A stretch of DNA of 64,000 nt from Apiotrichum sp. Y4204 (lineage: Eukaryota > Basidiomycota > Tremellomycetes > Trichosporonales > Trichosporonaceae). This document shows, piece after piece, positions 44,103 through 52,953 of this stretch. The position numbers and the translations under genes were made by a program. Location of the stretch: contig JAMYHL010000061.1 in NCBI GenBank assembly GCA_025531455.1, forward strand, positions 184,569-248,568. The letters run 5' to 3'. The notes under the pieces are model-generated. The model worked only from the letters and a program-made list of their open reading frames with translations, was not told the DNA's origin and ran no database searches. Each line of letters starts with the position of its first letter. The stretch's first letter is position 1.

Positions 44103-45954
44103 GGTGTGAATCGGCGAGGGGCTGAGTTGTGAGTAGGTAGAGGGATGCAGTCAGTTTGTGTGAGTTGAACTGTGGGTTCTTATATCCTGTCCTGTGAGTC
44201 CGTGCCGCGAAGCAATCCCCTGTCATTTCATGGCCTCATGGCTCGTCGGCAACGTCACGACGACCACGGGTGACGGGCGAACCCAAACTCTAGCTGAAAT
44301 GCTGACCTTACTGTATGTACCTTGTAAGCGGTCTCGAAGTTTCTTTCCGTCTTCTCTTTCCCTTCTTAACAACGGGTTGCGACTCCGGATGAGCCTTATT
44401 CATGTTGTTCCGCGCTCCCCGATCCGCGCTCAACACCACCATGTTCCCACTCTTTCTCACTCCACAAGTTCGCCAAGAACCTAGACGAGAACCTACAATA
44501 CTTCACCCGCTTCACGCCAATTACTCCATCTTCCCTTCAAGAACGAATCTTGGAGCGGATTCTTAGGGCCTGAGAACAATGTCTCAACCTGAGGAGTTTG
44601 GTATCGAGGGTGTCAGTCCGCGGAATACCGGCCATCCCGCGCGTCTTGCGTTCTGTACCGCGGCACAGGTGACACATGACGCGTTTAGGGCTGGTAGAAC
44701 ACTCGTGTTCTTCACGAGTAGGTTTGGGAGTTGGTGTCTGGGATGGACTGGGATGCTTGCAAGTTGTGTTTATCGTGGGAAGTTGTTTGTTCCCCATCCT
44801 CTCATCCTGCATCGTCTTGTCTTGGCCTCCTGGCTTTGGAGGTCTCGAGCGTCGCCAAACCTGAGCGCCCAGATCAACGCCTCGAGTTGCCTGACTCGAG
44901 CTGACTCACACAGCAGGGGCGCCATGTGGAATTGCGTCATTCACCACCCAAGTAAGAACCGCGCCTGATTTTTGATTTCTGATTTTACGCGCGCAGGCAG
45001 GTCATCTCGACTACTGTATTGTGCTGATGAGAGATGACACGACTACTGCCGCAAACCCCACACAACTCAGCAGACTAGGACTCGGTCTCAGAGTTCAGAA
45101 AACGGGTTCGACGACGGAGAGGGAAACGCCACTCCGACAGGCGCCATGGCGCCACCTTGGCATTGACACGCGACACGCGACACGTTCACGCCCGATTGCG
45201 CGACGCGCACGCCCCGCGGCATTACTGACAGCGCCAGCGCTCGGGCGAATCCAGGCAAGCACAGACTCTTTCCGGACCTCAAATTGTCAAAGCTCCGCAC
45301 TCACTTGCCTGTTTCCACACTGCCAACACGGCCACACTCCACTTGGCCATTGGGGCATTGGCCCACGCGTGCCGCGGCGCCCCGGCGCCCCTTGCGTCTT
45401 GCATTGCGTCGGGCCCCCTCCTTGCGTCGCAGCCACCAAGCCATGCGCCCCCGCCACCCGCCATCGGCTCGCCGCCGCACGTTGTGCCGGAATCGCGTGC
45501 TGTGCTGGAAGCTACAAACTGGTGCAAGTGGGACACTGGGTGCGGAGCTTGCAACTTTGTTGTTTCTTACCATCACTCTTGATACTGACACTTCCTTCGA
45601 CTGACAAGTGGGCGGGACGACTGAGCCTGTACGACACGCTGGGTAACGACGATCCTGGGCGCACAGGCAGAATAAGAGAACCGACGGAATACGTTTCAGT
45701 GGGACCAGCAACGTGTATCGAAGCTCAGCGTCTTGTTAGCGGGAAACCTCTTAACTTCGGGCGCCTAACCCATCAACATACCTTCACTGAGAACGACTCA
45801 CTGTGCTCCTTCTACTGTGCCCGCCCCAGGCAGTCTTACAAGCCCGGGATTTTATTGAAGTTCTCGTCATATTCAAGCAGACGTTTCTTTTCACTAGCAC
45901 TGCGCTCGCCACCCATCTCTCCATCCTCCGAACCCTCGAACATCGCGACCCACA
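44103..45954. other. Intergenic region, divergent promoters of the secreted protein and the Ras GTPase
   Basis: 1.85 kb. One 129-codon plus-strand open frame starts MSQPEEFGIEG at 44579 but soon turns into Cys/Trp/Arg-rich sequence without family likeness, so it is not called. The right half is GC-rich. No RNA gene is recognised. Confidence 0.5.
44179..44184 (-). promoter_or_regulatory. TATA element of the secreted beta-trefoil gene
   Basis: Minus-strand TATAAG, about 77 bases upstream of the ATG at 44102. Confidence 0.4.
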
Positions 45955-47032
45955 ATGCGTCTCCTAAGAGTTCGTCCCCAGCTGGACGCTCGTCTACTCT
46001 AGCTGACTTCACAGATAGCAGTAATGGGCGGCGGCGGCGTCGGCAAGTCGGCGATTACAATTCGCTTCATCAACGGCGCCTATGTCGAGGTGTATGATCC
46101 GACGAGTGGGTGCGGATGAGGACGTGTCGCCGCGCCTGCGCGCGCGGCATACTAGCGCTCAGCACTCAGACAGCAGTCGAAGACTCGTACCGCAAACAGT
46201 TTGAGGTCGACCGCGAGCCGTGCCTGCTCGAAATTCTGGATACGGGTGGGTACACAGGCTGGTGCGCGGGGTCCTGGCGCCCCAGGATGCGGAGATGGCC
46301 GGAGGTTTATGGTCCAGAACTGACGAACAGCCGGAATCGACCAGTACCTCTCGCTCAACGATCTGTTCATCCATGATAACGACGGCTTTGTGTTGGTGTT
46401 CTCGTGAGTGCTTCTTAAGGGCGCAGAGAAGCGAAGGAGCTATTCGGCACCAGATGTTCTCCTGGAAGCATTTCCACAAGTGAAGTAAGGTTGAGAGGTC
46501 TCCAAACCTCTCGCTTTGGTGCCCCGAATCTCCTCCTCGGTTTCCTCGTCACCTGCTACATCTCGCCGCTGACGCCAGGGTAACACAGTCCGAGTCGTTG
46601 CAAGAGGTGATAACTACCCGCGAGAACATCCGGCGCATCAAGGACGAGGACCATGTCCCAATGGTGCTGGTTGGAAGTGAGTCGGCGACTCGAGCAAGTG
46701 CTGATATCAGATAAATCCGATCTCGTGTACGAGCGCGAGGTAGATAACGCCACGGCCATGCGGTTGGCCAAGGACTGGCGATGCGAGTACATTGAGACGA
46801 GTGCTGTAAGTGTACTGAGCGCACGGAATGGAGCTGTGATGACCTGCCTTCATCATGCGGTACAGTCAACGTTTGCTCCATCATTTCGGTACCCATCCCC
46901 TGACGACAGCGTGATAACATCAACATTGTTCCTGTATTTGAAGCTGTTGTGCGCCAGCTGCGGCGAACAGGCATCCACGGTCAACGGATAAAGGAGAGAA
47001 AAAGGATGAAGAACAAGTGCGTGATCCTATAG
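45955..47032 (+). CDS. Ras-family small GTPase (Rsr1/Bud1-Rap-like)
   Basis: Membrane-anchored GTP switch of 189 residues, probably directing polarity as Rsr1 does. Exons are 45955-45969, 46015-46105, 46172-46246, 46331-46403, 46579-46676, 46711-46805 and 46910-47032. G1 is AVMGGGGVGKSAITIRF, switch I DPTTVEDSYRKQ, G3 DTAGIDQY, G4 VLVGNKSDL, G5 ETSA. It ends in a polybasic stretch and CAAX box KERKRMKNKCVIL; the terminal Leu predicts geranylgeranylation. Ile stands where Ras has Gln61, as in yeast Rsr1 (DTAGIAQF); Rap1 has Thr. The first exon is 15 nt (MRLLR) and uses the weak donor GTTCGT. The rest of the gene splices cleanly, so I regard it as functional. Rap-like versus another Ras branch cannot be settled here. 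Confidence 0.85.
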
Positions 47033-47209
47033 AGTGTCGATGCATTAGCTCTTTGTCAAACTGATGTGTGTCTCTGCTGAACAGCCTGAAGTACAAGGTG
47101 TTTTTATCAAGGGGGTTGTGAGGAACTTGCCAGTGGAATCCATGGTCACGGAGGGGACAGGTGAGGAAGGTGTCGCAGAAGGTGCTCTTGGTGTCGCACA
47201 CACACAATA

Positions 47210-48706
47210 CTAGTCGCCGAGCAGCTGGCGGAGGCCCATCGGTTGCTGGTAAAACCAGTTTGAAGGATCATTTCTCTGCTCCCAACTGTGCAAATGCAAA
47301 GCAAGCACCATATGTTGGGGATCTTCAGAAGCAGGTTCTTGACGAAGTTGCCCCCGGGACTTCACGACTGGGGAGAGCTTTTTGGGGGTCAACTGAGGCC
47401 TTTCGGTGATCCAGAGACCGCCCCTCTCCAGGTAATCACTACCGAGTTCCACGATCTGCCACTGGCTAAATCGGGAAACCTTGGCAGTAGCAAGTAGCGT
47501 CGCGTCCAGTCCTTCGAGCCTCGGATAGTCGCTCGAGACATTAGTCTCGGTGTACTTGCTGAGAAGCGGAATGAGGAGGCAGCCGCCACTAGGGAGCACT
47601 TCCCTATACAAGGGAAGGCCAAGGACGGTCGTACCAAAATCGATAGTGGTACTCGGGGAGTCAATTTGGTATTGAAGAGTCATGCGCAAACCGGCGGTCA
47701 CGGGAAGCACGGTATGCTCCATTCCCAGGGGAATAAACGCCCAGGCCACGTCGTCCTCGGTGCTGAGTTTGCTCCAGTCATGAACAAAACCCATCGCCCC
47801 GCTGTTCCTGTGCCCTGGCTGGACGCGAAGGTTCCCACCAGTGAATAAACTGGGAAGACACACAACGAGCGTGCCAATGTGGTGGTCGCCACGTTTACGG
47901 TCATGGTGCCACCCAAAATGATCGCCCGGTTCGTAGATATTAAGCTTGAGCAGAGACGCGGAGAGGGGGGCGTTGAAAGCAGAGTTCAGCGTGGGGAGGA
48001 TGACTGTCGCCAGATTTGGAGTGACAAAGAGTTCAGACGGGCTGATCTCGGAGGAGCTGCGTTGTTTTTTGTCGAAGACGGGCCGCCCATTGACAGTGTG
48101 CCATGATGGCTTGGCTGCGCGACTCAACTTCGATGTGTCTCTGGATGTGAACGGTGAGGCGATAACGTTGGAAACCCCCGACTCCGTGAACCGAATCGTG
48201 AAGGGATGGTCGATTCGTCCGCATGGGGGCGAGAGCAAGCTGCGGAGACGCATAAGCGCAGGCGGCAGATTGCGAGGAGCCTTCCGTTCAGTGGGAGCGG
48301 CGATTGGAATGGTTGAAGGGCCTGGGACGCTTGGAGGTTCAGGTATTTGCGGCTTGGCAGAGTGTTGCGTGGAAGGTGATGACTTCTTAGTCGCTTTCTC
48401 GGCGGCGGCAGCTGCCTGGGCTGCGGCTTTTGCTGCCACATCGGCGGCGACGGAGGCTTTGGCGGCGGCGGCAGCTGCAGACTCAGCAGCAGCGATGAGG
48501 GCGCGAATGTCTTCCTTGGTGGTCGCAGTCGAGCAATCGTCCGTGACTAGGGTTAGACTAGCACGGTACAGAGGGAAGGGCATGTACTCACGATCCGAGG
48601 TGTCTTCCTCTTTCACCTCGCCGTGGGTGGCGACTCGCTTGTCTCGGCCCCGCTTGGCAGCCGGCGTCGAGGCTGGTGGCGTGTCGGACCTCTCGCGCTT
48701 CATCAT
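47210..48706 (-). CDS. 2OG-Fe(II) oxygenase, family copy B (long form)
   Basis: Paralogue of copy A, 483 residues, exons 48592-48706 and 47210-48546. The start is a double ATG (48706 or 48703); MKRERSDTPPASTPAAKRGR resembles the basic start of copy A. The Ala-rich segment is longer (about residues 55-92, nearly all Ala, Ser, Glu, Lys). The catalytic core has GDHFGWHHDRKRGDHHIGTL (H252, D254), LFTGGNLRV, HDWS, IPLGMEH (H316) and R326 in LRMTLQY, so it is complete. A C-terminal domain of about 150 residues absent from copy A begins LPLYREVLPSGGCLLIPLLS and recurs in copy C. The 45-nt intron at 48547-48591 is a stop-free multiple of three, so retained and spliced forms both code. The substrate is unknown. 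Confidence 0.78.
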   Translation of the reverse strand: MMKRERSDTPPASTPAAKRGRDKRVATHGEVKEEDTSDREYMPFPLYRASLTLVTDDCSTATTKEDIRALIAAAESAAAAAAKASVAADVAAKAAAQAAAAAEKATKKSSPSTQHSAKPQIPEPPSVPGPSTIPIAAPTERKAPRNLPPALMRLRSLLSPPCGRIDHPFTIRFTESGVSNVIASPFTSRDTSKLSRAAKPSWHTVNGRPVFDKKQRSSSEISPSELFVTPNLATVILPTLNSAFNAPLSASLLKLNIYEPGDHFGWHHDRKRGDHHIGTLVVCLPSLFTGGNLRVQPGHRNSGAMGFVHDWSKLSTEDDVAWAFIPLGMEHTVLPVTAGLRMTLQYQIDSPSTTIDFGTTVLGLPLYREVLPSGGCLLIPLLSKYTETNVSSDYPRLEGLDATLLATAKVSRFSQWQIVELGSDYLERGGLWITERPQLTPKKLSPVVKSRGQLRQEPASEDPQHMVLALHLHSWEQRNDPSNWFYQQPMGLRQLLGD

Positions 48707-49532
48707 TAAGGGAGAGGTGGCGATGACAAGCAAAAGGAAAGATTAGACAGAGCGACAGTGGTTGGAGAGAAGAAGAAATAAGAGGAAAGAAGAGGTGGGA
48801 GAAAAGAAATGAGCGGGAAGGAGAAGATAAAAACAAATTGCAAGCTGGCAAACAGTGCGATGATGCCCAAGTGTGCTACTGCGCGGCGTCTAGTTGACTC
48901 TGGTTGACGCGTCGAGATGTGCGGCGCGAAAGATGACTGTGTTTGTGCGCTGTCCATCCGATGGGACGCCCATTGATACATAGATGAGTCAACTGCGCCC
49001 TCCAACGATCAACCGATCCAACGATGCTTCTGACTCTTGAGAATTCAGTGTCCAGTAGACACCGCCCATCACGCGTCTGGGATCGTCGCTCGCCCAGTCG
49101 CTGTTGCCCCGTCGCAGCATTACCGCTGTCTTGTCCGGTGTACGTTTTTTCTTGGCTCGTAGCTCGCAGCCCGTCATGCATTGTATTTAACACCGTTATA
49201 CCGTTAGTCGGTCGTTCGGCATCCAGATCCATTGGTTTCTCGCGTCATCAGATCAAACGGCTTCCCAGCTAATCCGTTCTATCGAAGCATTCGGTTCAGT
49301 CAAGCCTTTCACTCAGTCAAACGGACTGAGGTGCTTCATGGGGCCGTGTGGCCCGCCTTTGCCACGCCATCGATCTACTTCAAATCAAACACTGTACATC
49401 CCATTGCTGCTTTTCAGCTCATATCTTTCTAGTTGCGTAGCGGTCAGAGAAACCTTGCGGAGAGAATTGAGGTGTCGCGGTTGCTGGGGAGATCTGCAGT
49501 TGAGGTGTCCAGGAGTAGCCCTCGGTGTGTCG
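48707..49532. other. Intergenic region between oxygenase copies B and C
   Basis: 826 bases. A CT-rich leader for copy B lies at the left. No further gene or repeat is recognised. Confidence 0.5.
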
Positions 49533-50765
49533 TCAGAAGTCATTGATGAAGTGAGGTATGAAGGGATCGCAGGACCGTCGCAGACTTGGCTGCTGGACGG
49601 TCAAAAGAAGTGGGAGTCTCGCTATGGTGGGAAAACTATTCGGGCCGTGAAGTATTTGAGGTGTCGCGGTGTCATAGGGCTGCACAGCTACACAGAAGCG
49701 GCTGCCAGAGTAAGTGGCCTGTGACGAGGGCTCTAGTTCACTCACAGCACGATCAGTCGCCTCGCAAGGAGGGGCGAGCACCTCTCTGTCGAGTGTAGAT
49801 GCCGTATGTTTTGGATGTGTCGCGCTTCCGCTTGGGCCACTCTGGTATGCTAAGACAAAGTACCTGCCCCTGCGGGTCCTCGGAAAATCAGCAGCAGCGC
49901 CATTTTCGATTACTGAGCCATGATGCAACCCGCACTTTTCCGTAACCCACACGACGGGGACATGGTTGTCGCTAACTCGACGGTCGGCCAAGACTCGCCA
50001 GTATGGCTTGATCTTCCACCCATCGAATTTCCCGCTTTTGGCGGCATCGAACAGCTTAGAGTCTATGCCCCTCAGCACAGGGTTGGACCCCTTCACTTCA
50101 CCATTTGTGTACTGGTGGGCCAGGGGGAAGAGTAGGTTGCCGCCTGGAGGGAGGAGGTCTCTGGCCTCGTACAGGCTGGTTACTGCCTTGTCAAAGTCGA
50201 TAATCTCATCTTGATCCGCGGCCGCGTACTTGGTCCGGTGGCCAAGTACGCGGCCGCGGATCAAAAATACTGGGAACAGCTGGGAGAGCTGTGAGGTCGG
50301 CAGTCTCCGTGACGGCAGCCGTCTTTGTATTGGTTGGTATGCGAGACTCTGGTGCCCGCTTAATCGCCGCTGATGCCAAGGTCACAGCGTTTGCGGAAGC
50401 GGTGGCGGCCTTGGCTGCGACAGACGCGGCTGATTCCGCGGCAGTGACTGCATTGGCTGCGGCCACTGCTGCTGATTCCGCAGCGACGATGAGAGCGTCA
50501 ATCTCTGCTGAGGTCGGGACTGTCGACGAGGTTCCGGACTTGAGGGCGTTGTTCGTGGTTGACTTAGTAGACCCGTTGGGGCCTGTCGGGCGGTCGTCGA
50601 GCAGAGTTGGAACTATCGTCAGCAAATGTGACTGGAGTCTGTAGACTACGCACCATCTGCGATATCTTCACTGTCTTCCTCATCATCAGCGATGATGATT
50701 CGCGCAGCCCGGCTGCGTTTGGGTCCAGACGTCGGCGCTGGATTCGAAGACTGGCGCTTCTTCAT
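49533..50765 (-). pseudogene. Oxygenase family copy C: N- and C-terminal parts only, catalytic core missing
   Basis: Exon 50654-50765 encodes MKKRQSSNPAPTSGPKRSR plus an acidic stretch. After a 41-nt intron it continues into the family's Ala-rich segment (AEIDALIVAAESAAVAAANA, close to copy B). At about 50264 the frame meets a perfect inverted repeat and stops at 50206. On the far side a new frame (to 49533) matches copy B's C-terminal domain: LYEARDLLPPGGNLLFPLAH, PVLRGIDSKLFDAAKSGKFDGW. The roughly 200-residue oxygenase core with the HxD...H ligands is absent, so no oxygenase activity is possible. If 50210-50249 (GTACTT...AAG, 40 nt) were spliced as an intron, the frame would be restored to a 383-residue core-less protein. 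It could therefore be a broken gene or an expressed accessory form. Confidence 0.65.
50211..50264. repeat. Perfect 23-bp inverted repeat with 8-bp spacer
   Basis: Arms 50211-50233 and 50242-50264 are exact reverse complements. The spacer is TCCGGTGG. Each arm contains CCGCGG and GCGGCCGC. It sits exactly at the join between the N- and C-terminal parts of oxygenase copy C. Confidence 0.95.
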
Positions 50766-51565
50766 CTCTCTGAGCGTTGCGAATGACTGTGAAGCTGTGG
50801 AGAACGGGTGGCCCTGCTGAGCTGGAAATGTAGAAGTAGATGAGAAGGAAGGGAGAAAAAAGTAGAAGGAGTGATCAATGCGTGAAGAGGAGTGTGTTGG
50901 TCAATTGGTCAGGATGCGGCCATCATTTGCTGGTCAGCGTAGGTCATGGGTGAGTCAACTACGGTCATGGTTGAATCAACCGACGGCGTGGCCTCAGCGT
51001 TCCCTGCTGCCGATCGCTGGATCGCTGGAGCTATGAGCTGCACCTCCGCAACATCTGCGCGTGGCTTCGACGATACACAATAGTGGCCATAGTGGCAGGT
51101 GTGCAGAATCCTGTGCAGGTGAGGTTGCGAAGGCCAGTTAGTGAGTCCACCACTCCGACGTCGTGGATCCTGGTGTGAGTGGAGAAGAGAAGAATTGAAG
51201 AAACATATTCACACGGTTGGACCACCTGCTACCACAGCCCGCTCCACTATGTGTCACTATTTGGGGGCATTCGGTATTCGGAGCTCGGAGCGACGTACGG
51301 AAGGTGCAATCCGTTCCACGCCTTTTGCTGTTGAGATCTCATCTGCATGAGAATTAAAACGGTTAGTCGAGTCGCAATGGAGGAGAGGGTAGGAATCAGT
51401 ATGGTCCGATACGGTAAAAGCAACAGCGTCTGGCTCATCGGAAGGGTCGGGAGGAACAATCACATCGTCTGACATCAGAACTCGGACAAGTCACATGTCA
51501 TGCTGCTCTGGTCTGTTTTTGCTCTATTATACATTGCTGATACATCAACTACTCCTATGCAAAAT
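50766..51565. other. Intergenic region between oxygenase copy C start and YTH1 stop
   Basis: 800 bases. A 72-codon minus-strand open frame at 51257-51475 (starting MSDDVIVPPDPSDEPDA) has no recognisable product and lies just past the YTH1 stop, so it is not called. Confidence 0.5.
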
Positions 51566-52634
51566 CTAATCGCGCCTGCGCCCGAGACCTCCACGGTCGC
51601 CGGGTACTGCGTCGTTGGGACACGAGTTGGCAAAGTGGCCATACTGGTTGCAGCGGAAGCAGAGGACGGTGGAGAGGTCCTTGACCCAGCGCCCGCGGGG
51701 ACCACCGCCGCCGCCTCCACCACCGCCTCCTCCGTCGTCGCCGCCCGAAAAGTCCCGCCGTGCGTGGCCAGACAGGAATCCACCGGCACGCCAGCCCTGC
51801 AGCGAGCCGCCCTCGGTCCACGCCGGTGCGGGAACGACCACAGCGTTCGGATCGTACTTGTACTCGCGCCAACGTCCGTATCCCGCGGGCAGCTGCGGCG
51901 GCGGGCCGGAGGTTGCGGGGTCCGGCGGAATGGGGTTCACGTAGCTCTCCGGGGGAGGGAGATTTGGGGAAGGGTGAGCAAACTTGCAGTCGGGACCGTC
52001 GGGGCAAAAACCGGCAAAGTACGCCTGGCACATTGTGCGTCTCACGTGCCGGCGAGGACACCCGGGGCCGAGGCGGCAGAACCCCCTGTTGTAGTCTGGA
52101 CACTCGACGCGGCGGTCCCGCGGGTGGTAGTAGAGGCACTCGCCACCGAGCTCGCACTTGCCCAGCTTGACGAACCAGATGCACACGGGCATTGTGCGCA
52201 GGTTCCAGTCGTGAGTGTACTCGCAGTTGTCGCCGACCTTGCACAGGTTACGCAGGTAATGCTTGCACACTGTTGTCTTCTTCTCGCGTTCACGCGGGTG
52301 GGAGGGAAGCGGCGGAGTCGGTTTGAAATTGTTCGGCGCGGGGGTCGTGTGCCGCAGAGGACACCGATTAGGACCTATCGGGCATGCGAGGGTGATGTTC
52401 ATCCGGCAAATCTGGTCATCTGAGGTGTTAGTTAATGGGAAGGTTTCTGGGAATACGGAGGAGATGCAGCTGCTTCGACAATCTCGAAGCTGCATCAACC
52501 GCCGATTTGTACCCACCCGAATCGAGCTTCATGTTCCGCTCCTGCTTGAGATAGTGCTCCACATCGAGGTTGGCCTGATGGAAGTCTGGGCGGACAAAGT
52601 CCGCTGCGCGGCCGAGGTTGGCGCTCGTCGCCAT
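51566..52634 (-). CDS. YTH1: mRNA 3'-end processing factor Yth1 / CPSF30 with C-terminal zinc knuckle
   Basis: RNA-binding subunit of the cleavage and polyadenylation factor, in the nucleus; it recognises the poly(A) signal region. Exons are 52517-52634 and 51566-52419, giving 323 residues. Five CCCH fingers run in order: CRMNITLACPIGPNRCPLRH, CKHYLRNLCKVGDNCEYTH, CIWFVKLGKCELGGECLYYH, CPDYNRGFCRLGPGCPRRH and CQAYFAGFCPDGPDCKFAH. A Pro-rich spacer, a run of Gly and then a CCHC zinc knuckle (CFRCNQYGHFANSCP) follow. Metazoan CPSF30 has such a knuckle, while S. cerevisiae Yth1 lacks it. All Cys and His ligands are present. The N-terminus of about 55 residues has no known motif. Confidence 0.92.
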
Positions 52635-52953
52635 CGTGAGTGATGAAAGTTTGTGTTAGATGGATGTTGTGGACAAGGCAGAGACAACAATTGGCATCAG
52701 TCCTGGAATGGAAGAAGGTGATGGCGAGGAGAGTGTAGATGGCAATGAACAGTGGTGTTCCCCTTATATACCGTAGATTAGAAACGGAATCAAATTTGAA
52801 TTAATAATCTTCGCTGATGTCTCAACTTTCCGCTTAATAATCAACAAATACATATCTAGAGTATGGAATCGTCCAGCACCCTCCAGGACATTCCAACAGG
52901 TCTATCAACATAAACGAAGCACTCTTCTCGCTCAACCCTCCTCTCGCCCCACC
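52635..52953. other. Intergenic region between YTH1 and potassium channel
   Basis: 319 bases. A TATATA on the minus strand lies near 52766, about 130 bases upstream of the YTH1 start. It is otherwise AT-rich sequence. Confidence 0.45.

Noticed and set aside
44579..44968. A 129-codon open frame starting MSQPEEFGIEG
   Set aside because: After a plausible start it becomes Cys/Trp/Arg-rich, and no splice pattern gives a better product.
51257..51475. A 72-codon minus-strand open frame just past the YTH1 stop
   Set aside because: Too short, without recognisable domain, and probably within YTH1 3' sequence.
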